Made by a program: the position numbers and the translations under genes
Notes under the pieces: model-generated
Seen by the model: only the letters and a program-made list of their open reading frames with translations
Databases searched by the model: none
Told to the model about the DNA's origin: nothing
Part shown: positions 43,023 to 50,868 of the stretch, one piece after another
Numbering within the stretch: the first letter of the stretch is position 1
Layout of the letters: every line of letters starts with the position of its first letter
Source: Marisediminicola sp040546025
Lineage (GTDB): Bacteria; Actinomycetota; Actinomycetes; Actinomycetales; Microbacteriaceae
Assembly (NCBI RefSeq): GCF_040546025.1
Contig: NZ_JBEPNA010000002.1
Span: forward strand, 1-64,000
Reading direction: 5' to 3'
Length of the DNA: 64,000 nucleotides

Positions 43023-44408
43023 ATGGACGAGATCACCCGCCTGATTGCGCAGGCCGAGGCCCTGCTCGCGAAGGCGGCGCCCGTCGCGCTCACCGGCGTC
43101 GACGATCAGACGGTGTGCACGATCACGGTGCAGGTTGAAAAGCTCGGCCGGCTGGTCGACGCGCTCAGGGCGACCTCTGCCGCCGAGATCGCGGATCGGT
43201 CGCGTCACGAACTCGGCTCCGAGGGGCTCTCCTATCGGCTCGGCCACCGCCGGCCCGTGCACCTCATCGAGCAGTTGACCCGGGTGTCGCAGGCCGAGGC
43301 GGCGCGGCGCATACGGCTCGGTAGCGCCGTGCGCCCCCGTCTCGCGCTCGATGGCCAGCAGCTCCCCGCGGCATTCCCACTCGTTGCCGAGGCGCTGACC
43401 GCGGGCCAGCTGGGGGTGGATGCTGCGGCGGGCATCATCCGCTGCCTCGGCCAGGCCGCCGAGCGGCACGCCAACATGGACGACCTCGATGCGGCGGAGC
43501 AATCCCTCGTCGACACCGCGGCGGTCGAGCCCGCCGACATCGTCGGCCTCCACGCGCGGGTGTGGCGGGAGGCGCTCGACCCCGACGGCGCCGAGCCGCG
43601 GGAGGAGGTGCTTCGAGCGCGACGGCGCTTCTCGCTCGGCCGCGAGGTGGAAGGGATGACGCCGTTCTCCGGCGCACTCGATCCGGCCTCCGCAGCGCTG
43701 CTGCGTGCTGCTTTCTCGGATGCCGCAGCGCCCGGCGCTACGCCCCGCTTCCTCAGCGAGGAGGACATCGCGCGAGGCACCCAGACGAGCACCAACGACA
43801 ATGGGGAGGAGGTCATCACGATGCGCGATCCGCGGACGCGGGAACAGCGCCAGCACGACGTCGTCATCGGTCTGCTCACGGCCGGAATCCGGGCGAGCGA
43901 ACGAGCCCCGGCGGGAATGCGCAGTCTCGCGACCGTCATGGCCGTCGTCCAGCTCAAAGACCTCGAGAGCGGCACGGGAGTGGGCTGGCTCGACGACGTG
44001 GCCGAGCCCGTCTCTGCAGTCACCGTCGGCCGGATGGCCTGCGACGGCGGGCACCAGAAGATCGTGCCCGGCGATGACGGCGAGGTGCTCCACCTGGGGC
44101 GGCCCGAGCGCCTGTTCTCGACGGCTCAACGCAAGGCGCTCGCGGTGCGCGACGGGGGCTGTGTCATCAACTGCGGGGCTCCACCGGGATGGTGTGACGC
44201 GCATCACGTCACCGAGTATGAGGCGGGCGGGGAGACCAATATCGACAATGGTGTGCTTCTGTGTGGCACCCATCACACCTGGCTGCACGCCTCCGGGTTC
44301 ACGCTGAAGATGGTCAACGGCAAGCCCTGGCTGCTTGCCCCGCCGTGGTTGGATCCGGTTCAGAAGTGGAAGCCGGTCGGTTACACGAGGGCGACGATGG
44401 CCGGGTGA
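43023..44408 (+). CDS. DUF222/HNH endonuclease family protein (13E12-repeat type)
   Basis: A 461-residue protein: long helical DUF222 domain (residues about 30-300) and a C-terminal HNH nuclease domain with the motif AHHVTEYEAGG and NGVLLCGTHHTWLH, and two CxxC-like Cys pairs around VRDGGCVINCGAPPGWC. Such genes occur in many scattered copies in actinobacterial genomes (13E12 repeat family of M. tuberculosis) and behave like selfish or homing-type elements, though mobility is unproven. It stands between the two CHRD paralogues. Confidence 0.88.
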   Translation: MDEITRLIAQAEALLAKAAPVALTGVDDQTVCTITVQVEKLGRLVDALRATSAAEIADRSRHELGSEGLSYRLGHRRPVHLIEQLTRVSQAEAARRIRLGSAVRPRLALDGQQLPAAFPLVAEALTAGQLGVDAAAGIIRCLGQAAERHANMDDLDAAEQSLVDTAAVEPADIVGLHARVWREALDPDGAEPREEVLRARRRFSLGREVEGMTPFSGALDPASAALLRAAFSDAAAPGATPRFLSEEDIARGTQTSTNDNGEEVITMRDPRTREQRQHDVVIGLLTAGIRASERAPAGMRSLATVMAVVQLKDLESGTGVGWLDDVAEPVSAVTVGRMACDGGHQKIVPGDDGEVLHLGRPERLFSTAQRKALAVRDGGCVINCGAPPGWCDAHHVTEYEAGGETNIDNGVLLCGTHHTWLHASGFTLKMVNGKPWLLAPPWLDPVQKWKPVGYTRATMAG

Positions 44409-44530
44409 CCTGACCTGACCCGGGCGCGGTGCCCGAGGCGCTCCATCCCAATCCATTCGTGCGAGGGCTCCGAACACTCCGCAACCCGCGGGACCCCGCC
44501 CGCAGATCGCTCACCTAGGAGCAAACCGTG

Positions 44531-45232
44531 ATGAAAAAGTCAATGACGACACTCGGCGCAACAGTCTTGATGCTGTTCGCAGCGACGTCGGTCGGAGCAA
44601 GCGCAGCATCCGCCCAAAACCCCGAAGCACCGCGCGGAAAAGGAGCAGACAAGACCGTCACCCTCACCGCCACGCTGAGCGAGCTGAACGGCTCGGGAGC
44701 GTCCGGAACCGCGACCGCGATCGTGCGGAACCAGAAGATCCAGCACATCGAGGTGCACGCGGAGGGGCTGACCCCGGACGCTCCGCACGCGCAGCACATC
44801 CACTATGGCAACCAGGCACTCAACGAATGCCCGACGCTGCTCCAGGACGATAACGGCGACGGTCGGATCAACACCGTCGAGGGTCTGCCCGCGTATGGTC
44901 CTGTCGTCGTCTCGCTCACCACGACGGGCGACACCACCCCGGCGAGCTTGCTCGCTGTAGATCGCTACCCAGTCGCAGCCGGCGGCATGCTCGACTACAG
45001 CCGCGACAACATCGAGTTCACCGACGTCGCCGGAACCGGCTACGCGGGCGGTGCCGGAACGGCCAAGCAGATCGCCGACTCGATCCGTGAAGGAGAGGGT
45101 GTGGTGGTGATCCACGGGCTCGACTACGACGCTGACGGCGCCTACAGCTTCAGTGACGAGGGCGCAAGCGAGTTGGACCCGGCGTTCCCGGCTGAGGCGA
45201 CCGACCCGGCCGCCTGTGGAGTGCTGCGCTGA
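44531..45232 (+). CDS. Secreted CHRD-like protein, paralogue B
   Basis: A 233-residue exported protein closely matching paralogue A at 41028-41729. Signal peptide identical from MTTLGATVLM onward; mature part has the HAQHIHYGNQALNEC cluster, a Ca-loop-like DDNGDGRI and a second DYDADGAYSFSDEG. ATG 44531 follows GTG 44528; either may start, and CTAGGAG lies upstream. Divergence is greater in the middle than in the signal region and C-terminus. It is cut off from its sister by the CWB2 and DUF222 genes. Confidence 0.8.
   Translation: MKKSMTTLGATVLMLFAATSVGASAASAQNPEAPRGKGADKTVTLTATLSELNGSGASGTATAIVRNQKIQHIEVHAEGLTPDAPHAQHIHYGNQALNECPTLLQDDNGDGRINTVEGLPAYGPVVVSLTTTGDTTPASLLAVDRYPVAAGGMLDYSRDNIEFTDVAGTGYAGGAGTAKQIADSIREGEGVVVIHGLDYDADGAYSFSDEGASELDPAFPAEATDPAACGVLR
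44537..44610 (+). repeat. 74-nt perfect repeat, copy B
   Basis: Identical to 41034-41107; see that entry. The 5' CTAGGAGCA and the 3' ends of the two genes (ending CCGACCCGGCCGCCTG) also match closely, so the repeat is part of a whole-gene duplication. Confidence 0.85.
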
Positions 45233-45248
45233 CCTAACGATTTACCCG

Positions 45249-45283
45249 AGGGCCGGGCTCGACCACAGGTCGGGTCCGGCCCT
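45249..45283 (+). terminator. Terminator-like hairpin after CHRD paralogue B
   Basis: AGGGCCGGGCTCGACC (45249-45264) pairs with GGTCGGGTCCGGCCCT (45268-45283) around ACA, a stem of about 16 bp with wobbles. It matches in position and outer stem the hairpin after paralogue A. Confidence 0.75.
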
Positions 45284-45369
45284 ATCCATGTCCCGGGCGG
45301 ATCTGGCCGGGCACCGTCGACGATGCCTGCGAGCCCCACCGTGCCCTGCCAGTAGCGATTGACGCTCGG

Positions 45370-45783
45370 CTATGCGCGAGTTATCTGCACCTTTCGGGCC
45401 TGGGTCTGGGCCCGCGGTGGAACCGGCGCCCTGACCTCGAGCACCCCGTCGTGGTACGACGCGGTGATGTCGTCATCCTTGATGCCCTCGGGGAGGGGGA
45501 TGTCGCGGGTGAAGGAGCCGTAGCGGAACTCCGAGCGGTAGCCGTCCTTGGACTTCTCCTCACTCTTCTCCTCGCGCTGCGCCCTGATGTGAAGCACGCC
45601 GTTCGCGACCGAGACGTCGACATCCTTCTCGGGGTCGATTCCCGGCATCTCCGCTCGGACGACCTGCGTGGTGCCGTCAACGAACTCCTCGACGCGGATC
45701 GTGGCCGACTCCCAGTCGCCCTCGATGAAGCGCCGGATCGGGTCGAAAACCTCGCGTGAGGTTCGTCTCACGATGTCTGTCAT
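45370..45783 (-). CDS. Small heat-shock protein (Hsp20/alpha-crystallin)
   Basis: A 137-residue sHSP holdase: N-terminal arm (EVFDPIRRFIEGDWESATIR), alpha-crystallin domain (VEEFVDGTTQVVRAEMPGID to YGSFTRDIPLPEGIKDDDI), and a C-terminal extension ending KVQITRA; GVLEV is the usual strand. It binds unfolding proteins without ATP. The ATG at 45783 has AAGGAGA. The 5' leader holds three tandem 12-bp repeats (45808-45843); I find no HAIR or CIRCE sequence. The upstream frame remains open but is Cys-rich and not sHSP-like. Confidence 0.92.
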   Translation of the reverse strand: MTDIVRRTSREVFDPIRRFIEGDWESATIRVEEFVDGTTQVVRAEMPGIDPEKDVDVSVANGVLHIRAQREEKSEEKSKDGYRSEFRYGSFTRDIPLPEGIKDDDITASYHDGVLEVRAPVPPRAQTQARKVQITRA

Positions 45784-45795
45784 GGTGGATCTCCT

Positions 45796-45843
45796 TGTGT
45801 TCTCGCAGTTGTCTTCGCAGTTGTCTTCGCTGTTGTCTTCGCA
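45796..45843 (-). repeat. 12-bp tandem repeat in the hsp20 leader
   Basis: GTTGTCTTCGCA (plus strand) at 45808-45819, 45820-45831 (last base T) and 45832-45843, with a degenerate fourth copy at 45796-45807. On the coding strand it is an A-rich repeated AGACAACTGCGA leader close to the ribosome site. It may modulate translation or transcription of hsp20 and could change in copy number. Confidence 0.7.
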
Positions 45844-45994
45844 CCGGGTCCGAGCCGGGCCGACGGTCGCGAGATCAAGTGCATCTCGACGGACGGCGGC
45901 GGAACAGGGAACAAAGTCCCACGCTGTCCTGGCCGCGCCCCGGCTGGGCCGAAAGCCCCTACCTGCGCGCTTCGCGAACGCCGACAGTGGACAG

Positions 45995-46243
45995 ATGACC
46001 CTCAAACACCGCAGGCTTCTCGAGCGGCACGTTCGCATCCACTGGGGCGGGCGCGAATTTCACACTGACCCAAGCATGAGCGAGATCTTCATCAAACGGG
46101 TGCGCGAAACCGCGGAAGCTGGCAGGTCGGAGCTCGTGCCGTTGCTGCACGAGGGTGGGCTGGACCTCCTGCTGGTCACGCCGACGACGATCGTCACGAC
46201 CCACGCGGTCGGAGGCCGCGAGCACGCCACGAGCGCTGCCTGA
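45995..46243 (+). CDS. Small conserved-looking protein of 82 residues
   Basis: An 82-residue basic protein (TLKHRRLLERHVRIHWGGRE; SMSEIFIKRVRETAEAGRSE; then a hydrophobic strand DLLLVTPTTIVTTHAV). No family recognised. It is divergent from hsp20. The start ATG 45995 lies after a weak ACAG site; GC-rich third positions and an apparently folded sequence support it. Function unknown. Confidence 0.6.
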   Translation: MTLKHRRLLERHVRIHWGGREFHTDPSMSEIFIKRVRETAEAGRSELVPLLHEGGLDLLLVTPTTIVTTHAVGGREHATSAA

Positions 46244-46265
46244 GCGGTGCGCCTCAGGCCGTGCC

Positions 46266-46952
46266 TCAGGCTACGTGCTCGGCGGCAGAGTACTGGGCCG
46301 TGACCAGGATCGGCATGTGGTCGGACTTTCCACTCGGCAGCGTCTCGACGTTGTCGATGTCGAGACCGACCGAGGTCACGAAGTCGAAGTGCCCCTTGAA
46401 GAACTTGTACCGGGTGTAGGTCGACGTGTCGCTCAGCGACAGGTCGTAGCCGGACTCCTTGACCCGCGCACTCAGGTTGTCCTTGAAATACGGGTAGTTG
46501 TAGTCGCCGACCATGAGGGTCGGCAGGTCGCCGAGGCCCCGCAACTCGGCGTGCGCCGCCTTGATCTGGTTGCGGCGCAGCGAGTTGAGAGCGGTGAGCG
46601 GCGCCGCGTGGAACGATGCGACCACGAGCTCCTGCTGCGACTCGTCATCTATCAGGCGCGTGCCGATCAGCCGCTCGTGCGCCGGCGCGAGGACCCTGTC
46701 GTGCAGGGACTTCTTGAGCGCGAAGGCCTGGGTGGACTGGGCCGTGAAGCGGTCCTTGCGGTAGTAGACCGCGAGCCCGAGCCGGTTTCGCTTGGTGGAG
46801 TCGGCCAGGTGGAGGTTGTCGAGCTCGGCAGGGAGGGCGAGCGTGTCGCACTCCTGCAGGCACAGCACATCAAGGTCGAAGCGGTTCACCAGATCGGTGA
46901 GTTCGCCGCTCGCCGCATTCTTGCGGAGGTTGTAGCTAATGACTCGTAACAG
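46266..46952 (-). CDS. Endonuclease/exonuclease/phosphatase family protein (CTG start)
   Basis: About 228 residues of the EEP fold: LRVISYNLRKNAASG strand at the N-terminus carrying the catalytic Asn, CLQECDT with the metal-binding Glu, YYRKDRFTA, the HAAPLTALNS segment, the VGDYNYPYF Asp-Asn motif, and the final SDHMPILV His. Members cleave phosphodiesters in nucleic acids, lipids or nucleotides. The conserved N-terminus is preceded in frame only by CTG 46952 (AAGAGG 5 nt upstream) before a stop; the first canonical codon, GTG 46889, would cut it off. Confidence 0.85.
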   Translation of the reverse strand: MLRVISYNLRKNAASGELTDLVNRFDLDVLCLQECDTLALPAELDNLHLADSTKRNRLGLAVYYRKDRFTAQSTQAFALKKSLHDRVLAPAHERLIGTRLIDDESQQELVVASFHAAPLTALNSLRRNQIKAAHAELRGLGDLPTLMVGDYNYPYFKDNLSARVKESGYDLSLSDTSTYTRYKFFKGHFDFVTSVGLDIDNVETLPSGKSDHMPILVTAQYSAAEHVA

Positions 46953-47020
46953 AACAACCTCTTAGATCTCGTCGAGTTCGTCTAACGGAGGAATCCTATC
47001 CCCCGTCGGGGGCAAACGGT

Positions 47021-48475
47021 TCAGCCGCCGAAGAGCATCTCGATGGGTCCGCGGGCGAAATAGACCAGGAATCCGACCGCGACGATCCAGAGCAGGGGCG
47101 AGACCTCCCGCGCTTTGCCGGAGAGCGAGCGTACGACGATCCACGAGATGAAGCCCACGCCGATGCCGTTCGCGATCGAGTAGGTGAGCGGCATCACGAT
47201 GATCGTGAGGAAGACCGGGAGCGATGCCGAGAACTCGCTCCAGTCCATCTCCTTGATCTGCGACATCATGAGCACGCCGACGACGACGAGGGCGGCGCCG
47301 GCCACCTCGAGCGGCACGACCTGGGTGAGCGGGGTGAAGAACATCGCGAGCAGGAACATGCCGCCCGTGACGACCGAGGCGAGTCCCGTGCGTGCTCCCT
47401 CGCCGACCCCGGCTGCGGAGTCGATGAAGATCGTGTTCGACGACGACGAGGTCGCCCCGCCGGCGACGGCGCCGATTCCCTCGATGATGAGTGCCGACTT
47501 GAGGCGCGGGAAGTTGCCCTTCTTGTCGGCGAGGCCGGCCTCGCGGGTGAGTCCGGTGAGGGTGCCGACGGCGTCGAAGAAGTTGGTGAACACGAGGGTG
47601 AACACGAGCATCACAGCGGCGAGAATTCCGATGCGCTCGAATGCTCCGAAGCTGAAGGCACCGATGAGGCTGAGGTCGGGAAGCGAGACGATCGACTCCG
47701 GGATCACCGGGGCATTAAGGCTCCACCCGCCCGGGTTGGAGAACGACGGCCCGAGCCCCAAGATCGCCTCCACAGCGATGGCGACGGCGGTGGTCGCGAG
47801 GATGCCGATGAGCAGTGCCCCCCTGACCCTGCGGGCCATCAACACGCCCATGGTGAGCAGGCCGAGGATGAAGATCACGGTGGGGATCGTGGTGACAGAG
47901 CCGGCATCGCCGAGCTGCACGGGCGGCGATGCGGCGCCGCTCGAGCGCACGAAGCCGGAGTCGACGAGACCGATGAACGCGATGAACAGGCCGATGCCCA
48001 CGGTGATCGCGGTCTTCAGCTGCGCGGGGACCGCCTTGAAAATCATCTCTCGCAGGCTTGTCGCCGAGAGCAGGACGATGAGCAGGCCGTTGATTACGAC
48101 GAGGCCCATCGCCTCGGCCCAGGTGACCTGCCCGACGACGCTCACGGCGAGGAACGAGTTGATCCCGAGCCCGGCGGCGAGGCCGAACGGGAGATTCGCG
48201 ACGAGCCCGAAGAGGATCGTCATCACGCCGGCGGTGAGCGCGGTGACCGCGGCGACCTGGCCGGCCTGCAGCCAGTTTCCCTCGACGTCGAGGGTGGCCT
48301 GGTCGCCGCTGAACCCGCCGAGGATGAGCGGGTTGAGGATCACGATGTACGCCATCGTCATGAAGGTGACGAGGCCGCCGCGAATCTCGCGGCTGGTCGT
48401 CGACCCGCGCTTGCTGATCGAGAAGAAGCGGTCGATGCGCGTGCCGAGGGCCGGGCGCTGAGCTGTCGTGGTGAT
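47021..48475 (-). CDS. NCS2-family nucleobase permease (AzgA-like, ATC start)
   Basis: About 484 residues with 12-14 helices: the AzgA-type purine transporters' N-terminal EIRGGLVTFMTMAYIVILNP, the glycine-rich PFGLAAGLGINSF, and DAVGTLTGLTREAG. It imports adenine/guanine/hypoxanthine-type bases. The segment TRIDRFFSISKRGSTTSREI is conserved but upstream of the first ATG (48361). In frame only ATC 48475 (GGAG 6 nt upstream) or CTG 48487 can start it, so the annotated start is inferred. Confidence 0.86.
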   Translation of the reverse strand: MTTTAQRPALGTRIDRFFSISKRGSTTSREIRGGLVTFMTMAYIVILNPLILGGFSGDQATLDVEGNWLQAGQVAAVTALTAGVMTILFGLVANLPFGLAAGLGINSFLAVSVVGQVTWAEAMGLVVINGLLIVLLSATSLREMIFKAVPAQLKTAITVGIGLFIAFIGLVDSGFVRSSGAASPPVQLGDAGSVTTIPTVIFILGLLTMGVLMARRVRGALLIGILATTAVAIAVEAILGLGPSFSNPGGWSLNAPVIPESIVSLPDLSLIGAFSFGAFERIGILAAVMLVFTLVFTNFFDAVGTLTGLTREAGLADKKGNFPRLKSALIIEGIGAVAGGATSSSSNTIFIDSAAGVGEGARTGLASVVTGGMFLLAMFFTPLTQVVPLEVAGAALVVVGVLMMSQIKEMDWSEFSASLPVFLTIIVMPLTYSIANGIGVGFISWIVVRSLSGKAREVSPLLWIVAVGFLVYFARGPIEMLFGG

Positions 48476-48530
48476 GGGTGACTCCAGTCGGACTTCTCCG
48501 GCGCGGCCTGCGCCTCGAGCGAGTGCGAGT

Positions 48531-50384
48531 TTATCCCGGTCGCGGGTCAGCGGCCTCCTCCTCCCCGCCTCCCCCGCCGCCGCCGGAGAAGCCGCCGCCC
48601 GAGGAGCCCCCGGATGAGCTGCCGGATGCCGAGCTCGCGGGTGCCGACGCGGACGTCGCGGCCGAGCGGAATCCCGTCATCGCGCCGGCGAAGTAGGCGC
48701 CGGTGAACGGCGAGCTGCCCACGTACCAGTCGGGCGTTTCGTCGGCGTACTGCACCGCGAGTTCCTGCGCCCATTCCTTCTCGACACCCCAGAGAACCGC
48801 CCACGGAAGCAGCTTCTCGTACAGCTTCACGATTTGGCGGTGGTTGTCGACGTCCACCCGCAGGGCACCCTCCGGACTCTGCAGAACCCGGAACCGGTCG
48901 GCCTCGGCGAGTGTGATGTACACCCGCAGGCCGGTGATGTAGTCGCGCAGGTCCGCGCCGGTGTCTGTGAGGACGGCGGGCCGGATGGCGCTCAGCCCGC
49001 CGATGACGAGGCTGAACCCGCTCACGAACAGGGCGGCGAACGCCCATCCGGTGGGCGCGGGCGAGAGGACGAGATCGAGAAAGACCACGACGGCGGCCAG
49101 CGCGAAGATGGCTGCGAGCACCGCCAGGATCACCCAGCGTGCCCGCGTCCTGACCGGTTCGCGCAGCCCGGCGCCAATGGCCCGCTTGCGTGAGGCGGTG
49201 CGAATCGAGCTGAGCTTCGTGGCGAGCTTCTGGCTCGGTTTTGCCAGGTTGCGCTCCTGGGCGGGAGTCGGGGTCCGGCCGAAGAGCGCCTCCATCACCT
49301 CGGTCTCCTGCTCGTCGAGGTCGCGGTCGTGCAGAAACTGCAGCGCGAAGTCGTCGCCCCGTTCGATGATGCGGAGGTTGCCGCGAACGGCGAGGCTGAC
49401 GAACTGCGCCGCCATCGAGGTCGAGGGCCGCTTCGCGATGTCGCCCGCGAGCAGCAGGTTGACGCCGTCGGGCACGCTGTACTGCGCGATGATCGTGCCG
49501 CGACCGCGAGCATCCCGTGGTCCGGCGACGCGCGCGGCGATCGCGGCGATCGACCCCAAACCCGCGAGCACCATCACGACAATCGAGGCCCAGACCGCCA
49601 GGGTCGATGGCTGCGGCGGCTCCGGCGTGATGAAGCTGCCCGGGGTGAATGCGATCGCGACACTCACGTTCTCGCCCGATCCGAGGTTCTCGGCGCTCGC
49701 GGTGAACAACTCGCCGCCCGGCACGCCCGGGTCGGGTGTCGTCACGAGGTCGCACGGGTCGGTCGAGCCCTGCGCGCCGACGTAGCACGCGGCCTGCCCC
49801 GTGAGCTCGCCCGAGATCCCCGGGGCGACATGCACCCGTGCGGTGACCCGGCCGAACGGCTGGTCGAATCCGGTGCCGTTGGTGTCCCAGTAGAACTCGT
49901 CGGCGGAGGTGTCGGCGAAGGAGCGCACGACGTTGATCTGCGAGTAGCTGATCGTGTAGGTCTGGGTGCCGCGGACATAGTCGTCGGTGCCGAGTGCGAG
50001 TTCGAGGAACCCTCCGATCTCCGACTCCTCGTAGGGCACGGCATCGCCGTCGGCGTCGACGACGGAGTCGACACTCGGCTCGAGCGGCACACCGTCGTAG
50101 TCGAGCGGGATGGAGCGGATGATTCCCCGGTTCTGGTCGAAGTCGGGAAACTCGGCGACGAAGGTCTCCACGGTCGTCAGCCGCGACGTGCGATCCTCCG
50201 CCTGGCTGAGAAAGTAATCGGCCTCGTAGGAGGCGAAGGTGAAGTCCTGCACGTCGGCGACGCCGCGCGCCGCGGACTCTGCACTCGCCGTTCCGCCAGC
50301 CGGGCCGAGGCCCGCCGTCGCGGGAATCGCGGGGCCGGCGAGCACGCTCGCCATGATCAGAGTCGTCGTCAGCAATCGCCGCAT
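48531..50384 (-). CDS. DUF2207 membrane protein
   Basis: A 617-residue exported/membrane protein of the DUF2207 family. Order: signal peptide (MRRLLTTTLIMASVLAGPAI), beta-sandwich extracytoplasmic domain (VQDFTFASYEADYFLSQAE to about residue 260), one helix (LAVWASIVVMVLAGLGSIAA), a cytoplasmic domain, two adjacent helices (VILAVLAAIFALAAVVVF; FAALFVSGFSLVIGGLS), another soluble part, and a Gly/Ser-rich tail (GGSSGGGFSGGGGGGG). The role is unknown. It stands alone downstream of acylphosphatase, with the NCS2 gene following. Confidence 0.86.
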   Translation of the reverse strand: MRRLLTTTLIMASVLAGPAIPATAGLGPAGGTASAESAARGVADVQDFTFASYEADYFLSQAEDRTSRLTTVETFVAEFPDFDQNRGIIRSIPLDYDGVPLEPSVDSVVDADGDAVPYEESEIGGFLELALGTDDYVRGTQTYTISYSQINVVRSFADTSADEFYWDTNGTGFDQPFGRVTARVHVAPGISGELTGQAACYVGAQGSTDPCDLVTTPDPGVPGGELFTASAENLGSGENVSVAIAFTPGSFITPEPPQPSTLAVWASIVVMVLAGLGSIAAIAARVAGPRDARGRGTIIAQYSVPDGVNLLLAGDIAKRPSTSMAAQFVSLAVRGNLRIIERGDDFALQFLHDRDLDEQETEVMEALFGRTPTPAQERNLAKPSQKLATKLSSIRTASRKRAIGAGLREPVRTRARWVILAVLAAIFALAAVVVFLDLVLSPAPTGWAFAALFVSGFSLVIGGLSAIRPAVLTDTGADLRDYITGLRVYITLAEADRFRVLQSPEGALRVDVDNHRQIVKLYEKLLPWAVLWGVEKEWAQELAVQYADETPDWYVGSSPFTGAYFAGAMTGFRSAATSASAPASSASGSSSGGSSGGGFSGGGGGGGEEEAADPRPG

Positions 50385-50482
50385 GAGGTCAGCCTAGGCG
50401 CGTGGCGTCGAGGGGGCACCCCGCCCGGCACTACACGAGGCCGACCGGCCGTGACGGGCGCGCCGTGGCGGACTAGCGTGGA

Positions 50483-50764
50483 GTGGTGGATGCTGGGACC
50501 GTGCGCACACGGGTGATCGTGCGCGGGATGGTGCAGGGAGTGGGCTTCCGGGCGAACACGAGGGCCGAGGCCGGGCGGCTCGCGCTCACCGGCTTCGCCC
50601 GCAATCGGCCAGACGGCAGCGTCGAGGTTGAGGCCGAGGGCCCGGCCGCCGGGGTCGGCGAACTCCTCCGCTGGCTGCGCACGGGGCCGCGGTGGGCGGA
50701 GGTCAGCTCGATAGAGGTGACTGAGCTCGAACCCACGGGAGACTCGGGCTTCCGGCTCGGCTGA
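50483..50764 (+). CDS. acyP: Acylphosphatase
   Basis: A 93-residue acylphosphatase, which hydrolyses carboxyl-phosphate bonds such as 1,3-bisphosphoglycerate. The phosphate-binding loop VRGMVQGVGFRANT contains the active Arg and the second element GFARNRPDGSVEVEAEG the Asn. GTG start (50483 or 50486). It diverges from the DUF2207 gene; the ribosome site is weak. Confidence 0.93.
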   Translation: MVDAGTVRTRVIVRGMVQGVGFRANTRAEAGRLALTGFARNRPDGSVEVEAEGPAAGVGELLRWLRTGPRWAEVSSIEVTELEPTGDSGFRLG

Positions 50765-50868
50765 CGACGGTGGTGGTGCAGCAGGCAGGGCTGCGTCAGC
50801 GCCTGACCGAATGGCCCCTGGTCGCCGGCGGCAACGCGCACTGACCCGGCACCGCGTGGCGCGCGCAC

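Noticed and set aside
41818..43044. Long plus-strand open frame of about 400 codons opposite the CWB2 gene
   Set aside because: Its product is low-complexity Arg/Gly/Glu-rich, has no domain, and the minus strand encodes a recognisable CWB2/GerMN protein.
42867..44477. Minus-strand 536-codon frame opposite the DUF222 gene
   Set aside because: The plus strand gives a complete DUF222-HNH protein; the antisense product is His/Arg-rich without a recognisable fold, typical of GC-rich shadow frames.
45784..45994. HspR (HAIR) or HrcA (CIRCE) operator before hsp20
   Set aside because: Neither CTTGAGT-N7-ACTCAAG nor TTAGCACTC-N9-GAGTGCTAA is present; only the 12-bp tandem repeat stands out.
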